Counted from the first letter of the stretch, positions 1-9,513 are shown. The stretch: DNA of 64,000 bases from Promethearchaeota archaeon (GCA_019058365.1 JAHPZE010000012.1:13451-77450), one strand, 5' to 3'. Numbers and translations: made by a program. Notes: a model not told the origin generated them from the sequence alone.

Positions 1-331
1 TTCTATGCAAACGATACAACAGGTAATCTTAATTATCAAGAAGTAGTGGTTAGAAAAGATATTATAGCTCCTGGTATTATCATCAACTCCCCAAATTCTA
101 ATGATTTATTTGGAAAAACTGCTCCGAATTATAATCTTACAATCATAGATAATAATTTAGATTCGATCTGGTATTCACTTGATGGAGGGAGCACGAATTC
201 AACTCCAATTGCAGCAACAGGAACTATTAATCAAATTATGTGGAGTGTACAACCTAATGGTACTATTACCATTCGATTCTATGCAAACGATACAACAGGT
301 AATCTTAATTATCAAGAAGTAGTGGTTAGAA
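1..331 (+). repeat. 55-bp exact direct repeat (1-55 and 277-331) inside the Ig-like repeat gene
   Basis: ttctatgcaaacgatacaacaggtaatcttaattatcaagaagtagtggttagaa occurs identically at 1-55 and 277-331. Confidence 0.9.
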
Positions 332-2643
332 TAGATATAATTGCTCCTATTATTACAATTATAGAACCAAATAATTTTGATAAGTTTGGGATTACTCCTC
401 CAGATATTACTATAAATATTAATGATACTAATTTGGATAAAAGATGGTATCAATTGGATAATGGAACAGTTATTACTAATAATTACACATGGACAGGACT
501 TATCGCTCAGAGTGTATGGGATCAAATCGGCAATGGAACAGTAATAATTCGATTTTACGCAAATGACACGTTAGGTAATTTAAGAACCGCGGAAGTTATA
601 GTTTATAAAGATATATACTTCCCTTGTATAATAATCAATTCTCCCAATATTAATGATGTTTTTGATAGTACGGCACCTGGTTTTATTGTTAGTGTGAGTG
701 GAAGTGATCTGCATACAAGATGGTATTCTTTAGATGACGGATTATCAAATTATACATTTACAGGGTTAACTGGGACTATAAATCAATTGGCATGGGATGC
801 CTTAGGGGATGGTACCGTAACGGTTAAATTTTATATAAATAATACCTTAGGAGTTATAGGATTTAATGAGATAACAATCATAAAAGACACTTTAGCACCT
901 TTAATTACAATAAACCTTCCATCGAATAGTACCTATTTTGGAACAACCCCAATTATCAATATATTAGCAACTGATGCAAATCTTGATGCGATTTGGTATA
1001 AAGTGAATACAATTAATATCTTATTAGGAAATAACATAAATCAGCAACTTGATGCTTCAATTTGGAATAGTTTACCAGAAGGAGTCTTTTATGTCTACAT
1101 TTATGCAAATGATAGTGTTAGTCACTTGAGTGACCCTGTTATACTAATCTTATATAAAGACACAATTGCTCCCTCAGCGCCGATATTAATAAGTTTTCCT
1201 CAAGGAGAAGTAAGTGGTACTTTAATATTCGAATGGCAAGAAGGTATTGATCCTTCTGGGATATCAAAATATAGATTGATTATAGATAATGAAGCAGATC
1301 CTTTTGCTACATCAGGATTCATATTTGAAATTAACATAACAGGCAATTATTATGAATATACGGGCTCCCTTCAACCAGGAACTTATCATTTCTTTTTATA
1401 TCAGATTGATGGAACAGGTCATCAGAGTCCTGCTTCAAATGGTAGTTTTTCTATAAGATCGAGTTTTCAACCTTCGCAATTTCCTTTTTGGATTATCATT
1501 GTTATAATCGGAGCAGCTATAGGTGGGGTGGTTGGAATTATAGTCTATAAGAAATCAAAAAGTAAGTCAGTAAAACCTATTGAAATTCCAGAAAAAGCAA
1601 TTATACCTAAATTTAAGCCAAAAATAGTAGAAGAATTAAAACTATTGGAATATGAAGCACTTAAAAATAAAAGTCACAGCGAATTAAAAGCTAGAGAAGA
1701 AAAAATACTGGTTTACATTAAGTATTTAGAAGAAAACAATGATTATATTAAAGCATCAGAATTTATAGGAGAACTGATCATAATTGAAGAGATTCTTGCT
1801 AATCCTATTAAAGCAAAATCATATCATCAAAAACAAATAGATACTGCGGTTAGGGGCCTTGATTATTTAAAAGACCAATACGAAATGGAGTCAAAAAATG
1901 CTGCTATTTCAGGAGATTATTCAAAATCATTAGAATTATATAAAGAGAGCAAATTAATATCTGAGAATCTTAAATTGTATCTTGAACAACAAAAATCTTC
2001 TTTACCTGAAGAAGATGTTGTACTAAAAACAAAAGGACCAGCAATATTAGTGGAAGATACAGAAATCGTGTATTCTTGTATTAACGACTTATTAACAAAA
2101 TACTTTAACGAGATTGGAATTAAATATTACTACAATCCTCATTTATATGGTGATATTTCCAAAAAGATTCATGGGTTAATTCTTGCTACTGATATTATAT
2201 TATTTGAAGACCTTGATCCCTCAATTCGGGATAAAATAAAAGCCATTCAAATTATTTTCTCTGAGGATATATCCAATCAAAATATTCAGAGAATTTGCGA
2301 AGATTTTCAAAGCTCATCGATGATTTTAATGATTATTGGTATTAAATGGCCTAAAGATAGTGAAACTCAAACAATTGAAGTCCCTCAAAATAAAAAAATA
2401 AAATATCCAGAAAATATTAAAATTGTTCACTATGAGCTCTTTTCTAAATTAATAGGATTAAAAGGTGATTATGAGGTTGCCCTTAGGGAGATTTTTAATT
2501 TATATGATAAATCAGAACTAGACCTCTTACATGACTCACATAATTTTAGTACTGCAAAGATGCATGATACTGAAGAATTACTTCAAGATCTTAAAGAAAA
2601 AGGCTTGAATGAGAAAAAATTAGAAGAATATTTTAACAAGTAA
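1..2643 (+). CDS. Partial (5' end outside window) surface/receptor-like protein: tandem ~95-aa Ig-like repeats, one TM helix, helical cytoplasmic region and a novel C-terminal domain
   Basis: Frame is open from base 1 (FYANDTTGNLNYQEVVVRKD) and continues into the 865-aa ORF. Repeated '..P.I.I..P......T.P.....I.D.NLD..WY.LD.G......G.INQ..W...GNGTV.IRFYANDT.GN' units; TM FPFWIIIVIIGAAIGGVVGIIVYKK followed by charged residues. Confidence 0.85.
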   Translation, partial: FYANDTTGNLNYQEVVVRKDIIAPGIIINSPNSNDLFGKTAPNYNLTIIDNNLDSIWYSLDGGSTNSTPIAATGTINQIMWSVQPNGTITIRFYANDTTGNLNYQEVVVRIDIIAPIITIIEPNNFDKFGITPPDITININDTNLDKRWYQLDNGTVITNNYTWTGLIAQSVWDQIGNGTVIIRFYANDTLGNLRTAEVIVYKDIYFPCIIINSPNINDVFDSTAPGFIVSVSGSDLHTRWYSLDDGLSNYTFTGLTGTINQLAWDALGDGTVTVKFYINNTLGVIGFNEITIIKDTLAPLITINLPSNSTYFGTTPIINILATDANLDAIWYKVNTINILLGNNINQQLDASIWNSLPEGVFYVYIYANDSVSHLSDPVILILYKDTIAPSAPILISFPQGEVSGTLIFEWQEGIDPSGISKYRLIIDNEADPFATSGFIFEINITGNYYEYTGSLQPGTYHFFLYQIDGTGHQSPASNGSFSIRSSFQPSQFPFWIIIVIIGAAIGGVVGIIVYKKSKSKSVKPIEIPEKAIIPKFKPKIVEELKLLEYEALKNKSHSELKAREEKILVYIKYLEENNDYIKASEFIGELIIIEEILANPIKAKSYHQKQIDTAVRGLDYLKDQYEMESKNAAISGDYSKSLELYKESKLISENLKLYLEQQKSSLPEEDVVLKTKGPAILVEDTEIVYSCINDLLTKYFNEIGIKYYYNPHLYGDISKKIHGLILATDIILFEDLDPSIRDKIKAIQIIFSEDISNQNIQRICEDFQSSSMILMIIGIKWPKDSETQTIEVPQNKKIKYPENIKIVHYELFSKLIGLKGDYEVALREIFNLYDKSELDLLHDSHNFSTAKMHDTEELLQDLKEKGLNEKKLEEYFNK

Positions 2644-2707
2644 GAACAGTTAAAAAATAGAGATAAGTGTATTTAATTATTAATTAATATTTTTTTTTCC
2701 TTTATTT

Positions 2708-4255
2708 TTAAAGATTCTTAATAGTACTAAACATAACATTTAATTGTTCATATAATTCTAATCGGAATTCAGAACTAAGATTAAATATAAAATAAGAAAT
2801 TTGTCTTTCTTCCAATTTTGTATATAAATCAAACTCCCCAATCATTTTTGACCAATTTACTTTTTCCTTAGTTATTATACCAATTAAGATCACTGCATTA
2901 TCTTTAAGAGTTTCAATTAGTTTTAAAATAATGTCATTCCAATGAAGATCAATAGAATCCTTTTTTTTAGCATCAAAAATAACAAAAACTCCATCAGAAT
3001 CAGAAACTTTCATAGAAATAAAGTTATAGCTTTCCAAGATTAATCCATTTGAAAATTTATAGATCTCTCTATCTTTCTTATCCTTTTTAGAAAATGGCCC
3101 TAAATCTTTTATCTCTTTTAAAAGCATTAAACCAGGATTGTTGACATGATCTTCTGATATAAATGCTATTGAAAGATCATTTTTGCTTTCGAGGATTGAA
3201 TTAATTTCCCTTAAAATCACACTTTTTAGGTTATTTTCTTCAGACTCTTTACTTAACATGATAAAATGATAAGCTACAATCCCAAAAGCTTCTTCAATAT
3301 TTTCTCCCGTTAACGCACTTGTTTCAATATATGAAATCTTTTTTTTATATTTTTCAGATAACATTTCTACTAATGTTACAGCTTCCTCGGATTCAATTTC
3401 TCTTTCTTGCTCCAGATCTTGTTTATTTCCAACAATAACCACTGATATCTCATGTTCTCTAAATTCATTCAATTCATTAAACCAATTTATTAAATTATAA
3501 TAGGAATCTTTATTTGTTAAATCAAAAACAATAAATGCAGCTTGAGCCCCTTTATAGTATACTTTTCGATATCTTTTAAAATATTGCTGAGCTCCTATAT
3601 CCCAGACAAATAAACTAATTTCATTTCCAAAAAATTCAAAATTATGAGATAATACATTCAATCCTATAGTAGTACGATAATCTGCTAAGAATCTCCCTTC
3701 TACAAACCTGCGTAAGATTGAAGTTTTACCAACTTCATGGTCTCCTATAATAATAAATTTAAATCTATACGTCCCTCCAGACTCTAGTCCAATTTGATAA
3801 GATGGACTGTCTCTTCCATAATACCCTTCAGTTTTATACTCAAAGTTAGGAATCGATAATTCAATTAAATCACCTTCTGATGCAAGTAGAATTTGAGCCA
3901 CTTTCTCCGCAAGAAAATAGGCGTATGGCGCTATTTTATCAATAGAGCCTAGATTTTCAATAACTAAACTTAACGTTATATTTTCAGTAATAGATATAAA
4001 TAAAATACGATTGTGTTCTGTATCAAAGTTTGCTGTTCCAAATTTTTTAAATGAAAATTCATTACGAAATCTCTCTATAACAGGATTAACAACAGCAGTC
4101 ATAATTGAGACTAATTCCATATCTACATCCTTTCTGCGTTCTCCTGAAATAATTAATCCGTCTTGATCAGAAACTATAATGGCTTCGGCATCCTTATTTA
4201 TCTCTAAGAAGTTCTTAAATAATTCACTGAATAATATATTTTTATTTATTGACAA
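2708..4255 (-). CDS. Roadblock/LC7 domain fused to Ras-like small GTPase, plus a C-terminal domain resembling a degenerate GTPase fold
   Basis: N-term roadblock-like (AIIVSDQDGLIISGE..); GDHEVGKTS (G1), YRTTIG (switch I Thr), WDIGAQ (G3), NKQD (G4), ETSA (G5). Start codon would be TTG. Confidence 0.88.
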   Translation of the reverse strand: MSINKNILFSELFKNFLEINKDAEAIIVSDQDGLIISGERRKDVDMELVSIMTAVVNPVIERFRNEFSFKKFGTANFDTEHNRILFISITENITLSLVIENLGSIDKIAPYAYFLAEKVAQILLASEGDLIELSIPNFEYKTEGYYGRDSPSYQIGLESGGTYRFKFIIIGDHEVGKTSILRRFVEGRFLADYRTTIGLNVLSHNFEFFGNEISLFVWDIGAQQYFKRYRKVYYKGAQAAFIVFDLTNKDSYYNLINWFNELNEFREHEISVVIVGNKQDLEQEREIESEEAVTLVEMLSEKYKKKISYIETSALTGENIEEAFGIVAYHFIMLSKESEENNLKSVILREINSILESKNDLSIAFISEDHVNNPGLMLLKEIKDLGPFSKKDKKDREIYKFSNGLILESYNFISMKVSDSDGVFVIFDAKKKDSIDLHWNDIILKLIETLKDNAVILIGIITKEKVNWSKMIGEFDLYTKLEERQISYFIFNLSSEFRLELYEQLNVMFSTIKNL

Positions 4256-4579
4256 CGTGGATGCCTCATAAGAAAAGGATTAATAATAACAAAAAAGTTA
4301 ATTTACGATTTAATTTGTTATTTGATATTAATATAATCTTATAATTATATAAATTTGATTAAGGTTTTGATTCAGAGGATTTAGAATATAGAAAGCTTTC
4401 GGACTTATCATTCAGCTTATTAATCTCAACCGCATGAGTATTCATAAGATTTGAAATTTTTTTGTGCGGGGATGTGATTCATATAAAAATGCGATTGAAA
4501 TATTGAGGAATATGCCATAAATTTATTTATCTCTAAGAAGTTCTTAAATAATTCACTGAATAATATATTTTTATTTATT
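4194..4579. repeat. 57-bp exact direct duplication: 5' end of the Roadblock-GTPase coding region (4194-4250) copied into the upstream intergenic region (4523-4579)
   Basis: ttatttatctctaagaagttcttaaataattcactgaataatatatttttatttatt present at both positions, offset 329 bp. Confidence 0.9.
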
Positions 4580-4634
4580 TATTTTTATTTTTAATTATAA
4601 AGATTAGATTATGACTTTTGGTTATCCCTTTTTT

Positions 4635-4907
4635 TCAGCTTTGATTTAAATCAAAATAGTCATTTACTAGGGTATAAAATCTCTTTAATACTTCTTCTCC
4701 TCGTTGTGTTGTGTGATATTTTATAATGTCACCCTCATTTAATTGTTCAATTAAACTTCGAGATAGGAGAAATTGAAGTGTTTCTTTTATTGCGCTCGTT
4801 TTTAAACGTGTTTTTCGTAATAACCAAGTTTGAGTTCTTTTGGCCCTTAGACAAAATTCCAATACTTCAGCCCAAATTTCGAATTTACTACGTCTAGAAG
4901 AACTCAT
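4635..4907 (-). CDS. Winged-helix DNA-binding protein (archaeal transcriptional regulator type)
   Basis: MSSSRRSKFEIWAEVLEFCLRAKRTQTWLLRKTRLKTSAIKETLQFLLSRSLIEQ...YHTTQRGEEVLKRF; ATG at 4907 preferred over the longer ORF start because it avoids overlap with the upstream gene. Confidence 0.75.
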   Translation of the reverse strand: MSSSRRSKFEIWAEVLEFCLRAKRTQTWLLRKTRLKTSAIKETLQFLLSRSLIEQLNEGDIIKYHTTQRGEEVLKRFYTLVNDYFDLNQS

Positions 4908-4929
4908 TACTATATCACCTAAACAACAA

Positions 4930-5661
4930 TTATGGGAGCTCCTCCTCATCAGAAGAAACAGAATTTTCTATAGAAAATTGTTCTACTTCTTGAGCCCATT
5001 CTTCTATTTTAGGGAATAGCTTTTCCCATTTGATGACTTGTTTTCTAATTTTAATTGAAGTCAAAAAATTCATTAACCAAAAGAATAATATTGGAAAAAA
5101 TATTATCACGATAAAGAGATTTATTAAATTGTTCGAATTTCCAGCATCCAAAAAACGAGTAACCAAAAAAAAAACGTAAAAACCTGAGAAGAAATTAAGG
5201 AATAAGAAAGTTCTTACTAATATAGTTAAAGAGGTTTTTTCTTTTGAATAACAATTAAAAAACGCATAAAAATTGGTTATATATGGGACAATTCCGTCGT
5301 AGAGAGCTGTTCCTGTTTCTTTATTCACTTTAACCTGTTTAAGAGAACGATTTCCTCTTATTATGAATAATCTATAAAAGATTATTTGTATTCCTATTTG
5401 AGTAATTAGCAAATAAAGAACCGTTATCATAATAATTGTCACTATGGTTCCAAACAAGCCATATCTCTGAGATAGTTCAGTTGTTGCTTGTCCTGTAACC
5501 AGTAAACATGTCAATAGAATAATAAACACTGATGCAAATAAAAAAAACAAGATTAAGGAAGAGAAATGAATTTTAAATAACTGATTAATTCTTTCTAATT
5601 TTGTATATAAAACTTTTTGGCTTTGAATTAATCCATTTTTTTTGTTTTCAACTTTTTCCAT
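4930..5661 (-). CDS. Multi-pass membrane protein of unknown function
   Basis: 243-aa ORF with about 4 hydrophobic segments; adjacent to the winged-helix gene on the same strand. Confidence 0.7.
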   Translation of the reverse strand: MEKVENKKNGLIQSQKVLYTKLERINQLFKIHFSSLILFFLFASVFIILLTCLLVTGQATTELSQRYGLFGTIVTIIMITVLYLLITQIGIQIIFYRLFIIRGNRSLKQVKVNKETGTALYDGIVPYITNFYAFFNCYSKEKTSLTILVRTFLFLNFFSGFYVFFLVTRFLDAGNSNNLINLFIVIIFFPILFFWLMNFLTSIKIRKQVIKWEKLFPKIEEWAQEVEQFSIENSVSSDEEELP

Positions 5662-5843
5662 AATTTCACCTTAGAAGTTATTAAAATATACAAGGGAGCA
5701 ATGATATTTAAGTATATAAGGGCAAATAATGGCTAGGGACGTATAATCCTCACCCGAAATATCGTAAAGTTTATTTTTATATCTATATGAATTTCAGAAT
5801 TGAAGATTGAAATTAAAAATCATAAATCGAGATTGAAAATCTG

Positions 5844-6268
5844 TCAAGATTGAGAGAAATATTTAATCGTTAATTTTTTTTTACCTTGTTCAAGCCACAT
5901 TTCCAAGGCATCTTCTGGAATTTTATTAAATAAGATGATCCCATCTTGGAGTATACTGTGTAGGAAGGGATTACCTTCCATTAGCCCTTTTTTAAACTCT
6001 TCATAACTAATATTTTTTGGTTGTACTAAACCCTCACTATATTTATAAGAGATTAAAAAACGCTCTCTTAAATCGTTAAATTCTTGGTCGTAAACACATA
6101 GTACATCAATATCACTATATTGTGTATATGTTCCCTTAGCTAATGAACCGTATAACAAAATTAATTTTAGGGTTTCCTTATCAATACGATTGATAAAAGT
6201 TTTTAATTCATCTAGATGAGGATATCTCTTTAATTTTTTCTCTAACAAATCTATTGATAAATTTTGCA
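5844..6268 (-). CDS. MNT-type minimal nucleotidyltransferase (MntA-like)
   Basis: LLYGSLAKGTYTQYSDIDVLCVYD = intact GSX10DXD; internal ATG (MQNLSIDLLEKK) at 6268 reduces overlap with the HEPN gene. Confidence 0.85.
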
Positions 6269-6639
6269 TATTCAATACACTCTTTTGCTGTTTTTTGGTT
6301 GTAATATTCTGCGGGATAACCACTTGCGAATCCGTTTGGATAACGGGGTTGTATATAATGGCGATCTAATTCTTGGCTTTTCTCAATTAATTCGTTAAAT
6401 TCTTGTTCATCTAATTCCATTTTTTCTTCTTTTACAAGGCGTTTCCATTCTTTCAATAAATGAATTAGTCCATGTCCCCAAGAATCAATATTTAGAAATA
6501 ATAGCAATGCTTTTAAAGCTTTCTCAGCTGATTGATGTGCTTGAAAGCATGCCCACTCAAAATGTTTGTATTTTTCACTGTCGGATGCTGCTTCCATGTC
6601 TTTTTCGGCTTGTTTAAGCCAATCATTAAATCTATTCAT
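6208..6639 (-). CDS. HEPN-domain protein (PF05168-like), partner of MNT
   Basis: WLKQAEKDMEAA...HFEWACFQAHQSAEKALKALL...LDRHYIQPRYPNG; immediately upstream of and overlapping the MNT gene. Confidence 0.88.
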   Translation of the reverse strand: MNRFNDWLKQAEKDMEAASDSEKYKHFEWACFQAHQSAEKALKALLLFLNIDSWGHGLIHLLKEWKRLVKEEKMELDEQEFNELIEKSQELDRHYIQPRYPNGFASGYPAEYYNQKTAKECIEYAKFINRFVREKIKEISSSR

Positions 6640-7010
6640 AACGGATCGCTCATCGTAAATTTAATATCTTATCATATAATAGAATCATAAATATAAATTC
6701 ATTTGCTTTCTAATCAATTTAAATTACTAAAAATATGTGTTTTTTATTAATTAAGTATGTTCCAATTAATCTTTTCAATTTTCCATTAAAATTTCCTTAA
6801 AAATTAATTGCTTTTACCTTAAAATTTGTGTGTATCTGATTTAATCAATTCATTGATGATTTTATCGAGAGAAAAATATTATAATTCATAAGGATAGATT
6901 TGTTAGTATTCTGGAAAAAATGGAGATACAAACTTTCTTTTTGGGTATATTTAAAAATACAGAGTTTTATAGATGTTGTATAAAAATGTATTTTTAAAAG
7001 TAAATCGAAT

Positions 7011-8126
7011 ATGGTCAGTTATGAATCAAGACCTATTGTAATGGATAATGGAACAGCTCTATCCAAGATTGGCTTTGCTGGGGAGGATGAACCAAACATA
7101 ATAGTCCCAACATTCCCTACCAATCCAATTATAGCAAAACCAAGTATTATCCGTCCCCTCAAGGATATGAGTGAAATTAGACCAAGATCTTTAGTGCAAA
7201 AAAATTTTTCTCAAGGTAAATCTCCTTTAGAAAGAGGGATCATAACAGATTGGGATGCAATGGAGAGATTTTGGCAAATCGTTTTTTATAATCTGCTTAA
7301 AATTGACCCAACAACACACCCTTTAATTTTATCGGAAATACCATTAAACCCAACGGAAAATAAGCTTAAAATGGCACAAATTATGTTTGAAAAATTTAAA
7401 GTCCCTTCACTTCTTATTATTTTGCAACAATCTTTATCATTATATGCATCTGGTCGTACAACGGGCTGTGTTGTGGATATTGGGGAGGGAGTAACAAAAA
7501 TCGTGCCAATTTCTGAAGGCTATGTTCTCACACACGCAATTCAGCTAATGGATATTGCTGGACAAGATATTACAAGATATTTATTAAGATTATTGAGAGA
7601 AGCGGGATATCCATTAACATCAGCAACAGAGAAAAGTCAAGCTATAGATATTAAAGAAACATTTTGTTATGTTTCTTCTGATTTCAATAAGGAGACAGAG
7701 TTAATGAAGAACTCCCCAACCATGGAAAAGATATACAAAACTCCTGATGGAGAAGAAATAAAGATCAAAGGTGAACGATTTATTGCACCTGAATGTTTGT
7801 TTAAACCTGTTCTAATTGGAAAGGAAATTAACTCTCTACCTGAAAATATCATAGAAGCAATATCTTTATGTGATATGAATCTTCACAAAGATTTTTATAA
7901 TAATATAATTCTTTCTGGTGGGACTTCAAGTTTTCCTGGTATAAAAGAACGGCTGAAACATGAAATTATTAAAAGAATTCCCACATCAATAGGAGTTAAC
8001 ATAATTGCATCTCCAAAGAGAGAATTATCTACTTGGATTGGTGGATCACTTTTAGGATCTCTTCCGAGTTTCTCTGAAATAGCAATAACTAAACAACAAT
8101 ATAAAGAATCAGGTTACGAATATTAA
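7011..8126 (+). CDS. Eukaryote-type actin / actin-related protein (Asgard actin)
   Basis: Full-length similarity to actin: MDNGTALSKIGFAGEDEP, GIITDWDAMERFWQIVFYNLL, LSEIPLNPTENKLKMAQIMFE, SLSLYASGRTTGCVVDIGEGVT, LMDIAGQDITRYL, NNIILSGGTSSFPGIKERL, STWIGGSLLGSLPSF, ITKQQYKESG. Confidence 0.97.
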   Translation: MVSYESRPIVMDNGTALSKIGFAGEDEPNIIVPTFPTNPIIAKPSIIRPLKDMSEIRPRSLVQKNFSQGKSPLERGIITDWDAMERFWQIVFYNLLKIDPTTHPLILSEIPLNPTENKLKMAQIMFEKFKVPSLLIILQQSLSLYASGRTTGCVVDIGEGVTKIVPISEGYVLTHAIQLMDIAGQDITRYLLRLLREAGYPLTSATEKSQAIDIKETFCYVSSDFNKETELMKNSPTMEKIYKTPDGEEIKIKGERFIAPECLFKPVLIGKEINSLPENIIEAISLCDMNLHKDFYNNIILSGGTSSFPGIKERLKHEIIKRIPTSIGVNIIASPKRELSTWIGGSLLGSLPSFSEIAITKQQYKESGYEY

Positions 8127-8255
8127 ATTTAATATTTTTCACAAAAATTCTATTTTAAAATTTGCTACTTTAAAGTACTAGTTGGAATAAATGAAAGAAA
8201 GCAGGTTAAGGTCAGTACTTTAATATTTCCTAGGAACAGTTCTCAATAATAACCT

Positions 8256-9374
8256 CTAATGATTCATAAAGACTTCTTTTCGCATAATTTTTTGTTTGGA
8301 AAATTTCGATAGCAACTCTTTTATTTCTTTTAAACGTTTATTATCAAGTTCTACCGGATTTAAAACTCCAGCTTTAATTGCCTTGGTAAAAATTTCATCT
8401 CCTTTTTTTGTGCGAGTCATAACTGTTGTAAATTTATCCGGAGATCCTAAGCCTCCAAAAGAAATATCGGCATAAATATTAGTAAAATCGTTGCACGCAT
8501 TGCACGCAGAGCGCATATAATTATTTAGCTTATCAAAGGGAATATGAATTGTCTCTGACTTAATGTTACTTTTCTTTACATTAATTATTAAATCTTCTTT
8601 TATATTGATTTTTTCAACTTCCTCAAACTTAATATTAAATTCTTTTTCAAATTGCTCACTTTTAGCTTTATCAAAAAAGAAATTCTCATAACAAAACAAT
8701 CCTATGCATAAATCTATATTTTGTGAGGGAATTATTCCTAATTCTTGCATACATCTAATAGTATAAATTTGACAGGGAGTTCCAACAATTGCTAGTTTAT
8801 CAAATCTTACTTGTTTTAATTTTTCGAAAGAACTGGTGTAAGTATGGAATTTTTGTATTTCTGTTACTTGATGGTGTAAATCTAATTTAACTCCTGATGA
8901 ATTAATTAGGTCTTCTTTATTTTTAGCAATATTAGCTTCTCTTGAAAAAGCAGCTTTGGTTTTTGCAACAATCGCTCCATTAATTATTTTTTTTTCTAAT
9001 AAAAAGTTCAATAATGAATTTACGATACCTCCATCAGTTCCATATTTTAAAAATTCTTCATCATTTGTTTGGCAAATATAAATATTTCTAATATGCCCAA
9101 TGGGCATTGAAGAAAAGTCTGCAAAATTATAAGTCTTGTTAAGTTCATCATCTAAAACGTGTGTTTGTGGACAAATTATATAACATATGCCACATTCAAG
9201 GCAATTATCTTCATTTATAAATTCTGGTGGGCCACTAGATTTTTTAAATCCGATTACTCCACTTTCAATAGCATTACAAAAACTTACACATCCCCCACAT
9301 TCTTGACAAATTCCCTTATTATGAACTTCCTTAATCAAATCCTTAAAACTTTTAACACTCACTTGTATAACCAC
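8256..9374 (-). CDS. Coenzyme F420 hydrogenase/dehydrogenase beta-subunit family (FrhB-like) iron-sulfur flavoprotein
   Basis: CQECGGCVSFC.., CLECGICYIICPQT (two 4Fe-4S motifs), IVGTPCQIYTIRCMQ, DISFGGLGSPDKFTTVMTRTKKG. Confidence 0.88.
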   Translation of the reverse strand: MVIQVSVKSFKDLIKEVHNKGICQECGGCVSFCNAIESGVIGFKKSSGPPEFINEDNCLECGICYIICPQTHVLDDELNKTYNFADFSSMPIGHIRNIYICQTNDEEFLKYGTDGGIVNSLLNFLLEKKIINGAIVAKTKAAFSREANIAKNKEDLINSSGVKLDLHHQVTEIQKFHTYTSSFEKLKQVRFDKLAIVGTPCQIYTIRCMQELGIIPSQNIDLCIGLFCYENFFFDKAKSEQFEKEFNIKFEEVEKINIKEDLIINVKKSNIKSETIHIPFDKLNNYMRSACNACNDFTNIYADISFGGLGSPDKFTTVMTRTKKGDEIFTKAIKAGVLNPVELDNKRLKEIKELLSKFSKQKIMRKEVFMNH

Positions 9375-9513
9375 CCAAATTTCCTACTTTTTTTTCCATT
9401 ATATTAATTGTGGATTTCATATATAGATTATGGGATCCAGTCACAGACATTTAGAACATGGAAAATAGTAGTGTCAATAAATATAAAAATTTTTTTCATA
9501 TAACTTTTAAGGT

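Noticed and set aside
199-525. Antisense 108-aa ORF (and similar antisense ORFs at 7667-7852, 9159-9407, 12710-12955, 13639-13887, 17447-17677, 18484-18708, 22372-22587, 26878-27178, 34373-34642, 41264-41470, 46761-47236, 48104-48295, 49091-49333, 55144-55452, 57471-57755, 60445-60738)
   Set aside because: Each lies opposite a well-supported gene, has low-complexity or I/N/S/F-rich composition and no recognisable domain.
4251-4634. Mobile element around the 57-bp duplication
   Set aside because: No transposase, terminal inverted repeats or clear target-site duplication found.
5662-5843. Intergenic region searched for tRNA or structured RNA
   Set aside because: AT-rich with no tRNA T-loop/acceptor pairing visible; the same applies to the other long intergenic regions. 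No rRNA, tRNA or CRISPR could be supported by eye.
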